DNA from: Ecdyonurus torrentis
Lineage: Eukaryota > Arthropoda > Insecta > Ephemeroptera > Heptageniidae
Assembly: GCA_949318235.1 (NCBI GenBank)
Contig: OX439131.1
Coordinates: 40,889,492-40,953,491, forward strand
Direction of reading: 5' to 3'
Length of the DNA: 64,000 nucleotides
Part shown: piece after piece, positions 44,096 to 61,617 of the stretch
Layout: every line of letters begins with the position of its first letter
Numbering within the stretch: position 1 is the first letter of the stretch
The notes under the pieces: model-generated
Seen by the model: the letters and a program-made list of their open reading frames with translations, nothing else
What the model was told of the DNA's origin: nothing
Databases searched by the model: none
Made by a program: the position numbers and the translations under genes

Positions 44096-44634
44096 TTATA
44101 TTTATATTCAGACTTAATGTTAATTTTTGGTGTATTGTTTTGTTTGAATTTTTAATTTTTTTTATTGAGAATAAAAATGTGTTTATTTATATAGTGATAG
44201 TGTATTTATAATTTACATTTTTTTTTATATAGCCCACACCCTTTTCAAAACTTAATTAGATCTTGGATCCGTATACTTCTTTATATTATTTGATGCTATT
44301 TATCTAAAAATTTATTTAAAAATTATTTTCAATAATGTTTGAATAGCGCACAATGTTTGTGCGCCTGTCGAGTCAGGGAACATATGCTATAAACAATAAG
44401 CATGCGATTATTATAGTTAGTTATGAATATGAGATAATGCCATTTTTTGCCATCGACAGCAATCCGCTGCAATCAATGAATTTGAATGACTGCGCAAATC
44501 CAAAACTTTAGTTTTTTAATCGTCCACCAGGTGTCGCTTTTCCTACAGCTGTTTCTTTCAGCTCCAGTTGGGGTTAAAGTTCGCTTCAAAAGGTCGGAAA
44601 GATTCCTTAATTTTAGTGGATTTTAGTTAATAAA
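44096..44634. other. UFL1 3' region and ETFA upstream region
   Basis: This 539-bp spacer separates the UFL1 stop from the ETFA start, both on the + strand. AATAAA at 44170-44175 is the likely UFL1 polyadenylation signal. No TATA box is evident near ETFA, as expected of a housekeeping promoter. Nothing else is recognised. Confidence 0.6.
44170..44175 (+). terminator. UFL1 polyadenylation signal
   Basis: Canonical AATAAA 75 bp after the UFL1 stop, followed by a TGTGTTT-type GU-rich stretch. Confidence 0.6.
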
Positions 44635-47622
<2,988 letters not shown>

Positions 47623-48134
47623 GCCATTTACTTTCAAACTGTTGTACTAATTTTTCAAATACCTACATTCATGCTTTGCTAAAAATATATTTTATGTATT
47701 CTTCTTTAGGTAATAAAAGAATAATTTTACTGTTATAAAAAAAAAAAGTTTAATTTTTGAAGCTCCTCTTCATTGCAATAATGAAATTATTTTATAGTAA
47801 CAATTTATAATAATGCAATTATTCAATATCCTGCACAAAAATTGCAAATAACTTAAAGAAGGGAAGGGGGGAAATTGAGCAAGCACAAATAGTTATTATT
47901 ATCATTATTCTAAATAACTTTTTATAAGCATTTTATAATATATAAATGTAAGAAAACAAAAAAAATTCCGTTTAAAATGCAAATCAAAGAAAAAGTAATA
48001 GATTATTATAATTAAAGCACGTTATATTAAAAGTTATAATACGCGATAATCTTTAAAATAAATACAAAAAAGGGGGGATGCAAAATTGCAAGCTCAAGGC
48101 TGCAGATTAGAGAATTTTTACTGCTGTGATAAGG

Positions 48135-48173
<39 letters not shown>

Positions 48174-48648
48174 TCATATACAGAAATCCAACCAAGGCCT
48201 AGGCCTTATCGATTGGTTCATTTTATATTTACATTTATTATACACATACAAATTTCATTTCAATTAACAGAATAAAATGTTCTTTCTTATATAGGAACGA
48301 AAACGGAACCATGTATATTGGAACAATGCGACCAAACTCATCTGAATTACCACTTTCATAAGCATTTATAGAATTCATTTCAAAGTGATGATCTTTTATA
48401 AGCCAATTAAGCCAAACAAATAAAAATGGAAATACTGCAAGTATTAAAAAATTTGCTTAAAAATAAAAGTCTTAAATATAATATAATCGTTAAACAATTT
48501 ATGTGTATTCAGTATTTCTCACTTACAATTTTATGATCTCGTTGATAAAATCGGCTTTTAAGGAATTTGCCTAAAAAGTTGTAAAGAAAGAAAAAATCTG
48601 AAAATTTGCACAGGGATACATTAGAATAAAGTATATTATCTTCAAAAA

Positions 48649-48649
<1 letters not shown>

Positions 48650-48694
<45 letters not shown>
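48650..48694. repeat. poly(A) run
   Basis: About 44 consecutive A residues. The sequence to its left shows no clear retrotransposon signature. Confidence 0.9.
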
Positions 48695-48695
<1 letters not shown>

Positions 48696-49380
48696 GTGGG
48701 ATCTCGATGCTTGATTTTGAATTATGATTTTTTGAAGTTTTACTCCCATAAGAGCCCATGTTAATATCAATATTTATTTTCTCTTATATCTGATAGTCAC
48801 GGGTTCTGAAAATTTTATCCTGTTACTATTAACTTTCCAATAGCATCATAAAGTTTGGAAGTTTTCTTTTTAGATTTGGTGAATACAAGCCATCTGAATA
48901 CAACCCTTAAGTACAGTTAAAAAAAAAAGTTCTGCAATGCTACCAACAAGAGATAGCTAGAGCTGTTAGTAGCTATAGCGCACTCCACCAATGAAGTTTA
49001 TCAATCATTGAAGAAGAAAAAAATCGAGTGAATATAATTCTAAAAAAAGGTCATGATGTAATTATAATATTCACTTTGGATCTTTCTAGAATTTTATTTA
49101 TTCATTGCTTATTTTCTAGGTAACCATTAATCACTGTTCGCCGTACAATTTTTTTCGTGTAATTTAAAAGTACAAACTTCGAATGTGAGAATATATTTAT
49201 ATTAAGCATTTTACTTATAGAAAGAATAAGTGAAAGTATTGCGTTATATTTAAATTATATACTTAATCTATTTAAAACTCAAATAAAATGCATAAGAGTT
49301 GCATTGCAATGCGAACACGCGATTATTGGATTTCTGATCACGCTATGCACTTTATACTGTATAATATATAGAGTAGGATG

Positions 49381-49388
49381 ATATAAGA
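49381..49388 (+). promoter_or_regulatory. candidate TATA box of the mucin-like gene
   Basis: ATATAAGA about 66 bp upstream of the ATG at 49447. A start site near 49410 would fit. Weaker than the TATA boxes of the two cuticle genes, and other AT-rich matches lie nearby. Confidence 0.35.
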
Positions 49389-49446
49389 GGGTGAGGACAA
49401 AGTTATAAGTCTGTTCCACTTCGGACAGCAACGCCGCTGTACAGTC

Positions 49447-51165
49447 ATGAAGGTAAGACGATATATGTCTTTGTTTTGTAAGGTAATATTATCATGCTCA
49501 ATTTTTGTTTACAGAAAAATGTTATAATAACCCCCGTAAGCTGCGACGCTAACTAACTATATAGTTAAACCGTAGTTAAATTGTTTTTATTTTGATTGTT
49601 GCAACAATTAAAAAAAAACATAACTAAGGTTTAACTAGAGGTTGCAGCTTACAGCCATAAGTTATGCCATGCAATAAATTCATTAAAATAGAATAATTTT
49701 AATTAAAAAAAAAAAACAAAAAAAAACATTTATAGTAATAGACTAATAAATAGTAATTGCTATTTTAAAAATTAGAACTAAAATTTCAATGTGTAGGAAT
49801 AGGATATAGGACAAATAAAACATTACATTTGAAATTTTTAATTCATAAATTATATTTTCGTGCATTTTCTCAGCTTTTTGCATTAAATATTGAATCAGAG
49901 TGTACAGTATAGTAATTATATTTCTGATGAAATATGATCCAAGATTCTGTGCACGCTTTACATAATAATAATAAATAAATAATATATTTATATTCATCTA
50001 TACGTAAATGTGAAATTCTAAACTCTCATTGTAAACGGAAAATATAAGCGTCATATTTTAATGGTCTGATCAATGATCGCACTGAATTATATTTTCATTT
50101 TGCAATGATTGCAATAATGCAATCAAATTTTTTGCTCGTTGTGTAAAAAAACATTATAACTCCCTGTAAGTTAGGCAACTTTATGAACATAGATGTATTG
50201 CAGGTGCACACAGCCACACAGGCGCGCTGATATTTTGAATTGAATTTCTCTCTACAAATACAATAAAAGAAAAGTTAAATTTAAATACATGCTAATTTAT
50301 TGAAACATGACTTATTACAAGAACGTACAAGGGAGCTCTGTATTTTGATAAAAAAAAAAAAACGTTTTGGCTTTATATAACGCAAAAGAAAAAAGATAAA
50401 GATAATAAAATTTAGTATAATCAGTTCGATTGCGACAGGAGTTCTAAACATTTAACAGTATCTTTTGAAAGTTTTTTTATAATTATTATTATTATTTTCA
50501 TTTTACATTGGTAATTTAAAATAATTTAATAAATTGGTTTTATTTTTTAACAACAAAATTATAAATAAGGTTGACGAGCTGCCATAATAAATAACGTCTA
50601 TAGTACAGGTTTTCCAGTATTTCAAAGTCTACAACATTATAAAAATGTGATATATGTATAGCATAAATGAATAATTAAATGTGACATGACACATGACCAT
50701 GAAACTTTTATCAAATATCGGATGTTTTAATGTTTTGAAATTCAATATTAGTTTATAGTAATATAATTAGACAATGTTACAATTTTTTTTATATAATTAA
50801 AGGACTGATAATTATATATTTGTGACGTATAAAATAAGACACGAGTAACACATATAAAATAAATTATATTATAACTAATATGTGAGTTATAAATAGTTTA
50901 AGTATGTCCGTCAGGGTCGTGAGTTTTTTTTCTCCAAGTATTATTTTTCGTATATATTTTAAAACTAAATAATTAATACTATAGAATTGTAATAGAATAA
51001 CAATAGAATATGTAATAGAATTGTATTCTAACATATAGTAATTCAAATTAAATTTTTCATAGCTCAAACTAGTAGGCATAAAATTTATTAATAATATATT
51101 GAATTATACATTTAAGTTCATTTAACCATACACAGGATACACCTTATTACTATATCATATAATAG

Positions 51166-51211
<46 letters not shown>

Positions 51212-51421
51212 GTTACTTACTTATAGTAGTATATAGTTTTACCTTGATGAGAAAAAGTATCGTTTTTATTATATATACTGTAATTCAAAGGTTATATAAA
51301 TTTATTAAATCACTTAAAATGAAAATTTAACTGATGATAAAAATTAAAATTCACACATTTTTTGCTGGTAGTTTTTCTTAAAATACATGAGAATTTGATA
51401 CCTTTTATGTAAAATCAGCAT

Positions 51422-51464
<43 letters not shown>

Positions 51465-52479
51465 CTGGGAGACTTAAACGCTTTAAGTTGTGCCTATATA
51501 CGCACGTCAGCACACCTCAAACAACTTTTTGGTTGAATATATTTTAACATTGACGACGCGGTCTCTTTTTATCATAACAAATCTTGTACATGAAGTAATA
51601 AATAAACAATAATTACCTCCATGTAGTCTCATAAATATATATTTTTTTATCCACATTTTTATATCTTAAAAAATTGACTTTTAATTAAATAAAAAAATAA
51701 GTTTAAGTGAAATGCGAGACGAATATGAAATTAATCAACCATACATTATACTATATAAGAAATCAATCTCCCTTTTTCATATGTATAATTTTTTTATGTT
51801 ACAGGACTTTACTTCTACGCTTATATTATTATTAATTATATTATTAAAAAGTGGACTAAGTCACGTAACAATGCATGAATATCATGAACAAACCGGATAC
51901 CCTGTTTCTTATACTCGTTTGATTGGTCCTACAAGTACGTCATCAATGACCATGAACCATGGTAGAATGACCTTGCATCCGGTACCCACCCACACTACTA
52001 CTACTACCTTATGGCCTGCACAAAGTAGCTATAAGAATTCGCAACATCCTTCCCCATCAACATGGACCAGACATCAAGATGTTATTACCACACCTTCACC
52101 ATGGAAAATAATAATACCTTCTAATCCTTCTTATGAACATAATCATACTCCTAATCAACAAAAAATAACCGTAATTCATCATCATGTAATTCATAGAATA
52201 CAGCATAAAACACAAAAATCGATAATATCACAGCCAGTGGTTACTTCTACTGTACGTCCTAGATCAACCACAACTTTGAGGGTGGTTTCAACCACTACTA
52301 CTACTGAGGCACCTGTAACCAGAACTTCGACTACTACCACCACGGGGAGAGCTGAAGTGACTGAGAGAAGTGCTTCAAGTAGAGATGCCAATAATTGTAG
52401 CGGAGAAAAACAAAAACAAGAGTTTTGGGAGAGTGAGGAGAGTCTTGAGAGAAATTTTCCTTTATACAGTGACTATTAG
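49447..52479 (+). CDS. secreted Thr/Ser/His-rich, mucin-like protein
   Basis: Two coding exons, 49447-49452 (ATG AAG) and 51805-52479, joined at a phase-0 intron with a GTAAGA donor and a TTACAG acceptor; the product is 226 aa. The start was chosen because it supplies Met-Lys before the hydrophobic run DFTSTLILLLIILLKSG and so completes a signal peptide; the same split occurs in the three genes downstream. The mature part has Thr runs (HTTTTTLW, STTTTTEAPV, TSTTTTTG), a His-rich centre (VIHHHVIHRIQH) and an acidic C-terminus ending in YSDY. There is one Cys near the end. The Thr/Ser/Pro clusters suggest O-glycosylation. I recognise no domain. An extracellular matrix, peritrophic or cuticle role is inferred from composition and neighbours only. 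The long intron holds a family A MITE. AATAAA follows at 52684. Confidence 0.75.
49534..49654. mobile_element. MITE family A copy 2, in the mucin-like gene intron
   Basis: Matches 28118-28230 nearly throughout, with ends CCGTAAGCTGCGACG and GTTGCAGCTTACAG. Differences are a TATA insertion in the left arm and small indels in the A/T centre. Same orientation as copy 1. Confidence 0.75.
51166..51211. repeat. (ACT)n trinucleotide microsatellite
   Basis: About 15 ACT/TAC units within the intron of the mucin-like gene. Confidence 0.9.
51424..51465. repeat. (GA)n microsatellite
   Basis: A GA tract of about 40 bp with one AA interruption, within the same intron. Confidence 0.9.
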
Positions 52480-55331
<2,852 letters not shown>

Positions 55332-55339
55332 TATATAAG
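55332..55339 (+). promoter_or_regulatory. TATA box of cuticle gene copy 1
   Basis: TATATAAG, with an arthropod-type initiator TCAGT at 55363-55367. The initiator A lies 33 bp after the first T of the TATA box. This spacing is canonical for a strong, regulated arthropod promoter and puts the start site about 40 bp before the ATG. Confidence 0.8.
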
Positions 55340-55405
55340 CCACAAAGATCTTTGTAACAGCATCAGTTCATTGCCAGAACAGACAACAAACAAACCTTAA
55401 TAAAC

Positions 55406-56015
55406 ATGAAGGTAAGACTCATATCAATACTTATTACATTTCTGTGGATTATAGTGATACCAATTAATATTCGGGATACAATTTCAGTTTTATGCATTAA
55501 TTAATTATTCTTATGATAAAGTGTTAATTATTCATTTTTTAAGCACTAAAAAAAATGCAGTGATGTCATTCTATACGACTAAAGAATTTACTTTACGACA
55601 ATTGAAGTTTTCCATACTTTCAAATTTATAAGAACATTATTATTATTTATTTTATTAATTAATTTTATTTGTTTTATTTGTTTAGTTCCTCATTGTTTTC
55701 GCCGCCGTGGCTGCTTGCGCCAGCGCTGGACTTATCGCTTCTCCCTATGGCTCTGCCATTGTTCGCGCCCCAGCTTTTGACAGCGCTGTCATCAAGTCTG
55801 ACCGTCTTGGAGGAAACTTCGCCTACAGCACTGCTGAGAACCACGCTTACGCCGCCGTGAGCCCCGTGGTGCAGCATGTTGCTACCCCCGTTGCCGTCAG
55901 CTACTCCGCTCCTGCCATTGCCGCCGCTCCAGTTGCCTACTCCGGACTTTACGGACACGCTTATGGATATGGATACAACGGTCTCTATGGAGGAGCCGCA
56001 GTCTACGCTGCCTAA
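55406..56015 (+). CDS. Ala/Tyr/Gly-rich secreted cuticle-type protein, copy 1
   Basis: Coding exons 55406-55411 (ATG AAG) and 55686-56015, joined at a phase-0 intron, give a 111-aa precursor. The signal peptide is MKFLIVFAAVAACASAG. The mature protein is rich in Ala, Tyr, Val and Gly, with AAPVAY and VAVSYSAPAIAAAP motifs and a YGYGYNGLYGG tail. It lacks the Rebers-Riddiford chitin-binding consensus. Low-complexity Ala/Tyr/Gly proteins of this kind are structural components of insect cuticle; the role is inferred from this resemblance. Exon 2 is much more GC-rich than its surroundings. Promoter: TATA and initiator upstream. AATAAA at 56327. The encoded protein is identical to the copy at 61618-62419. 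Confidence 0.88.
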
Positions 56016-58747
56016 ACCATTTTATATATTTAATATAAAATGAATTTGGGGATAATATTATGACGACACTATGAGCTTATTTTTTATAATGGATATTTGA
56101 TCAGTTGGATAACGATTTTGATTTGTATTATTATTGTGCTCAAACATTTTTTTCTCTTCTCTCATTATATTATAAACATTCCAGTATTTAAAATGTTCTC
56201 TCACATCCCTTACAATCATATTTAATATTGGACTGTTTTGTAATTTAAATATGGCATCAGTGTTGTTTATATTATTTGACTTCATGTTTAATTATATTAT
56301 AGTTTGTTAATATTAATTATTATCTCAATAAAACAATAATGGGAAATAATATATATACTATGTTTTAATAATATCATACGTCCTTTCTATTCCTAAATAA
56401 GATAACTTTTTATACTTATAATCATCATTTTAGTCAATATTTTATAGAACTGATAAAAAAATATATAATTTAGTAATAAGAAAATTTTAAGCCTTGTATC
56501 CTGCTGCATTATGCAACTTGCAACACAGAAATGCACAAATAGTTGCCTAGTTTTCAGGCGGTTTTACATTGCACTTTTATTAGATTAAAAATACATCATT
56601 TTTTTTTTGTTGAAAGATTTTTAAAACAAACAAACAATATTTACACCCACGTAAAAAAAATTAATAATAAAACACAGACCTTGATAGTGGTGAAATGTGT
56701 ATGACTTTTCTTTTATTCCAATTAAATTTTACAAAATAATTTAAAACATACTTACATATCATTACGCTATAGTCCCTTTCGGGGTAAGCCAACAACATAG
56801 ATGGTTTTTAGCCTGACCAAATGATAGATATTCAAGTTAAAAACAATTATATATGTATCACTAGGTCAGGCTAAAAACCATCTATGTTGTTGGCTTACCC
56901 CGAAAGGGACTATAGCGTCATGATATGTATGTATAAAATGTATTAAATTAGTTAGTAAAATTTAATTGGAATAAAAGAAAAATCAAACACATTTCAACAT
57001 GTCAAGGTACATGTTTTATTTTTTTACCTGGGTGTAAATATTGTTTGTTTGTTTTTAAAATCTTTCAATATACCATACAATAAATTAGTTTTATACATTG
57101 TTATATTTATAGACAACTTTAAAAATAATATTATATATACTATTATAGTATAGTAATAATTGTTTCCTTACAAAAATATTGAGAATATTGTATTACATTT
57201 TTATGGTGTATAATTTAATAAATAAAAATAAAAATATGCATTATATTTCATCGATATAATATTACTGCTATGTAATAAAAACTGAAACCTGTTAATATTT
57301 AATTTATCATTAATTTCAGAAGCTATTATATTTTTACATTAGCATTATAAAAACCATAATTATATTTCATACATACAGTAATATGAAATATAGCCATGAA
57401 CATGAAGTACAGCGTACTTAAATAATGCGAGTAAAAGTTGAGACTGTGTTACATTTGGCACTACTTGGCGAGAACACGACCTTTAATTTTATATATGCAA
57501 GGGTTGACTTGATTTTTACCTTGATGTGCGTTGTCCAGTATTTTTGTAACTTTCGTTTCAGACCATGGAATTCAGATGGTCATGTAGTTGTAGTTATTCT
57601 TGACTTTCATTACATATAGTTATTTAACATTTTGCTCTCAATTTTTAAGAAATTATATAAACTTGATTGGGATAAAAATCTTAAAATATACTATACCTTG
57701 GTGCAACATCAATTAATCATATTATTGAAATTTAAAAATAAATCAGAGTAACCTTGAAAAACAAACAAATAAAATTAACCTGTCATATATTTTTAATGAT
57801 ATCTAGTGTTAATTATAGTTAAAATTTTCTATAGAAGAATATATAGGGGAAAAAAAATATACATATAAGGTCATGTTTTACATTATATCAAAACCAGTTA
57901 CATATTTTTTTTTATATTTTGTCTGGTAACTTAAATATCTTAGTAAACTTGTGTTGATTAAATGCTTTTTTTTTTATTTGTTGACAAATTAAGAATGACA
58001 GATTGACACTCACAAAGAATTCCAAGAACGCATAACAATCAAAAAGAACAATGTTTCCCGTGAGACCGCCACCTATTTGTAATGCAAGTCTTCATATTTA
58101 ATGTATTTATTTCACGTTTTTGATATATGAATGACAGGTATTAAAAACTCATGCTCATGCATTATAATCAAAATTTTAACTTGTGATTTACTTAGCGTGT
58201 GTTTTTTATTTAAGTAAACATGAAAAAAATAGAAGGGGCATCTACTGAAAATTTTAATGTAGTTGAAATTGTAAATAAATAGCTGCTGCTTTTTTACGCA
58301 TAAAAGGGGTAATTTTTGTAAAATGTAACACATTGCTTTTAAATATATTTTTTCTTTAATTCAAAAATTTTAGGGAAAATTTTAGTATTGGTTTTACTAA
58401 TTTAACATGATTAGATTGAATCAGTGATGTAATTGAGGGATAAAAATACTGAGATCTTAAAATAAAGATCTATATTTAAGAGTAAAAAAATATTGTTGAA
58501 AGATGTATAGTAGATTAATATTAGAAAGGGACATATTATTATGACGTTTTATAATTGAGATATCACATTATGGACTTACTTTATTTTGAAATTTTTATTG
58601 CCTGCAATATTCAAATCATTTGTGCATTTGAATATCGTGTGTGCAGTGAAAGCATTGCATGTCACATCACAATATTATTTGATCTCATTTGTAGCAATAA
58701 AATTAGTTTAATTTGTTTTATTGTTTTACCTCCAATCTCCACAATCT
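56016..58747. other. spacer between cuticle gene copy 1 and the multi-domain gene
   Basis: Contains the copy 1 polyadenylation signal (AATAAA, 56327-56332) and a large foldback element (56610-57068). The rest is AT-rich, with no open frame showing protein features. Confidence 0.6.
56610..57068. mobile_element. foldback element with a perfect 54-bp inner inverted repeat
   Basis: Outer arms TTGAAAGATTTTTAAAAC and GTTTTTAAAATCTTTCAA pair, and complementarity continues inward with scattered mismatches. The inner arms 56765-56818 and 56864-56917 are exact reverse complements, separated by a 45-bp loop. The total is about 459 bp with no coding capacity. No target-site duplication was evident. The perfect core inside imperfect outer arms is unusual. 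Confidence 0.85.
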
Positions 58748-58755
58748 TATATAAA
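58748..58755 (+). promoter_or_regulatory. TATA box of the multi-domain secreted-protein gene
   Basis: TATATAAA with an initiator-like GCAGTC at 58781-58786, about 33 bp downstream. This predicts a start site about 30 bp before the ATG at 58812, matching the promoter layout of the flanking cuticle genes. Confidence 0.7.
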
Positions 58756-58811
58756 GTCTGAGATTTTGCTACACGGTGGTGCAGTCTTCCAACCACATAG
58801 TATACAGAGCA

Positions 58812-60050
58812 ATGAAGGTAAAGAAATTGGAATCTTAATTTTTTATTTTCAGTTATAAAAATTAGATTATATTATTATTATTATTGTGTGGAATAAACTC
58901 CAAAATATATGCAGTTTGAATGAAATAATCAAATTCTGATTAAGAAAATTAAACGATTTTTTTTTTTTTTTACCAATTCTGGCTCTATAGTTCGTAGGTC
59001 TGCTAGTACTGCTGTTTTACATGGTATCGTGCCAGGCACAGGACCCTTGGGGACGCAATGAAATGTCACAAGCTCCAAACTGGGGTCGGTGGGATCCATG
59101 GTGGCCACGCTCATACTCTACTTGGGGATCTCGCAGTTACAACGGACGACGATCAAGACCTCGAGAGTGGCGGGAACCCTCGCCTTTCCGGAGCTCGTCT
59201 TCTAACTCCACTCACCACCATCACGATGATCACTATCATGAATCGTGGCCAAGATTCATAGCAGTTCCAGTACCTTATCCTGTACCACAATTTGCTGTCC
59301 CTCCCGTAGCTACTTCTCCTTCTCCGGTTATACCTACCCCACGACCAGTATTCCCTGCAAACCTTGGTTCTTTTGGATTAGGGGCAGGGAGTGCTACGAG
59401 CACCAGTAGTTTGTTACCCCCAGCAGGACCAATATCTGCTACTGTGACCCTGACGGGACCAGGAGGGGTGCCTCTGAGGGCTACTACTACAAGTAGCAAT
59501 GGAGTGTTTACTATTCCTTCACTAGCAGGTAGAAAAATTCATTTTTTTTTGTCTTGTATTCAGCATTACTATATTATTACGGGCTTCTATTTTGCATCCT
59601 AATTACGTCCTCAATTATTTTGGAATTTTTATGTTTGTTGCTGAGCTCAAAAAATCTAATTTATTCTGCTCCATTAAAATGTCAGAATTGAAAGGATATA
59701 ATATATAATTAAGTAATTATTGTTGTTTTTTGTGTCAATCCTTATTCTTCAGGTAAAATTATAGTCCAGAAAAATTACTATTGACTTTGAAATCAACGAT
59801 AGAGCAATAGTGAGTTTCATAATTAATATTTGTAGGTGGTTCTCCAGCCGCTCAAGCTGCAGCCCAAGTAGTTGCAGCGGCTCAAGCTGCATACAATGCA
59901 CAAGCCGCCTACCAAGCTCAAGCTGCTGAGGCTGCACGAGCTGCAACTCAAGCTGCATATGCTCAACAAGCAGCAGCCGTGGCACGTAATGCAGCAAACA
60001 CCGTATCTAACAGTCTTGGATCCCTGGACCAACCTTTACCACCCTTCTGA
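58812..60050 (+). CDS. secreted multi-domain protein of unknown family
   Basis: Three coding exons, 58812-58817 (ATG AAG), 58991-59528 and 59836-60050, join in frame to 252 aa. The signal peptide is MKFVGLLVLLFYMVSCQA. Next comes a Trp/Arg/Ser-rich region (NWGRWDPWWPRSYS, about 32-60), a His/Asp cluster (HHHHDDHYH) near residue 78, and a Pro/Val-rich segment (VPVPYPVPQFAVPP). A stretch at about 150-182 (ATVTLTGPGG, TSSNGVFTIPSLAG) looks like the edge strands of a carboxypeptidase-regulatory-like beta-sandwich. Exon 3 alone encodes an Ala/Gln-rich, probably helical domain (QAAYNAQAAYQAQAAEAA) ending LDQPLPPF. The split falls in a Gly codon (phase 1). I do not recognise the family. Secretion and a cuticle or matrix role are inferred from the signal peptide, composition and location between twin cuticle genes. 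Confidence 0.78.
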
Positions 60051-61544
60051 CGGTGACTGTCCCTTCAGGAGCTGCCTAACAACTTGTGCATCTCCTAGTA
60101 AACTAATAACTACAGAAATTGAAAGAATTGAATATAAAAGTCAACGCCATATGTGAGCACTAAATACTATGGGCTGGTATGAAAAAATAACTCATTTTGC
60201 CAGTTTAAAAAATTACCCGTTTACCCCAAGAAAAGAGCCACAAAAACGACGTTTATCTTATGCTGAACAATGTCATTCATTGCTCCAGTATAGCACCAAC
60301 ACCTGTAAATTCTTTTTATTTCTGCAGTTTGATACTTCATAAAAAAATTGTCTAAATCATAAAAAAGTGAAAAAGTGTGTTAATTGCTATATTTTCATAA
60401 CAATTTTTTTACCTGATAAATTTTTTTATGCTTTAATTATACCTTGGTAGAAATAATAGATTGTTAATTGCTATGAAGAATAATTAAAAATGATTTAATG
60501 TTCTTTTTTATTAATATTTTGTATGTTGAACAAAGAATAATAAATAAAAAGGATGAAAAATAAAATTGCACGTAATTTTTTAATGTTATTTTTAATAAAT
60601 TAGATATTTTAATGATTTTTTCAATTTTTATTTTGATACGAAATTCTTTGATATATGAATGAACTTTTTATAGCAAAGTTCATTTTTATCTTTAAAACAG
60701 AATTTGGCAAGGCCAAGTACGTACATATACAGTAGCTATGCTGGCAACAAATTCTTAGTCTTAAAAATTAAGTCATTATTATTTTTAATTGCTTCTGTGT
60801 AAGGAGCGTTTTGTTTACTTAAAAAAAAGGTGCTTTAAAGTGACATTAAGCATAATATATATAAAAAATATACCACAATTGAGACATTCATTATGTTTTT
60901 ATTTATCCATTAATGTTATCCATTAAGTTAATAATTTTAAAGTAATTTGATACAAACAATAAATTAAAGTTTATATTGTTGACAGTTTTGCATTAGCAGT
61001 AGTAATCAAATCAACATTTTAATCTCCTAGACCGTGAACTTCAAAAACAAATAATCTATTATAAGACACATATTAATAGAATGAAATTCTATAATAAAAT
61101 AGACCTTGGTGGTTTTAGGAGATGATGATATAAAGATTAGGTAGCAGATTTATATAATATTAAATAATTTTTTACTAAAAATATAATATAACTTAAGGTA
61201 GTAAAAAAAAAAAGAAAAAAAGAAGAAAAAAAAACGGTTAAAAATTACAAAGGCGGTGGCTATACGGAACTCATGTCTGTTCTGTTGCGTCCCATGCTTG
61301 CGGGTCCAGGGGACCTTGATGGATAGAGTGTGAGAGTTGCGGGTGTCCCAGCTTGAGTGAGCCCTGCCTATATACACTTATGTTCTCTCATGCTTATACA
61401 TACGGGCGTGGCTGGTCCGGATTACAAAAAAAAAAAAAAAAAAAAAATAAGGGGAGGGAGAGGAGCAGGACAGATATTGAGAGAGCTTCCAAGAGGGGCA
61501 AAGCCAACAGTTGAACCATAGCAAGGTCGTGAAATATCTCAGGG
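60051..61544. other. spacer between multi-domain gene and cuticle gene copy 2
   Basis: Contains a minus-strand family D fragment within the probable 3' untranslated region, AATAAATAAA at about 60538-60547 as a candidate polyadenylation site, and a moderately GC-rich stretch at 61250-61530 just upstream of the copy 2 promoter. Frames on the minus strand here are not supported as genes. Confidence 0.55.
60160..60300 (-). mobile_element. MITE family D fragment, reverse orientation
   Basis: The reverse complement reads GAGCAATGAATGACATTG, then ATAAACGTCGTTTTTG and AAACTGGCAAAATG, in the same order as at 30349-30656 but shortened. It starts about 110 bp after the stop of the multi-domain gene. 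Confidence 0.6.
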
Positions 61545-61552
61545 TATAAAAT
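61545..61552 (+). promoter_or_regulatory. TATA box of cuticle gene copy 2
   Basis: TATAAAAT followed by AACAGCATAGTTC at 61570-61582, which corresponds to AACAGCATCAGTTC at the copy 1 start site. The short start-site region is thus one of the few non-coding stretches still alike between the copies. Confidence 0.75.
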
Positions 61553-61617
61553 AGTCGCACTTGATCCATAACAGCATAGTTCGCTCAGTGCTAACACACA
61601 AAACAACTCCAACAAAC

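Larger units (their letters stand above)
47623..49446. other. spacer downstream of ETFA, no gene seen
   Basis: AATAAA at 47712-47717, 90 bp after the stop, is the likely ETFA polyadenylation signal and is followed by a poly(A) run. The rest is AT-rich, with a TA tract at about 48139-48168 and a poly(A) run at about 48650-48694. No open frame has recognisable features. Confidence 0.6.

Noticed and set aside
55674..55958. 94-codon minus-strand frame over cuticle exon 2, also present at 62078-62362
   Set aside because: It is the antisense shadow of the cuticle exon. The base changes between the copies are silent in the sense frame but alter amino acids in the antisense frame, so constraint acts on the sense protein.
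59749..60156. Minus- and plus-strand frames over exon 3 of the multi-domain gene
   Set aside because: These are out-of-frame readings of the Ala/Gln codon repeats. The chosen frame continues exon 2 in phase and ends at a normal stop.
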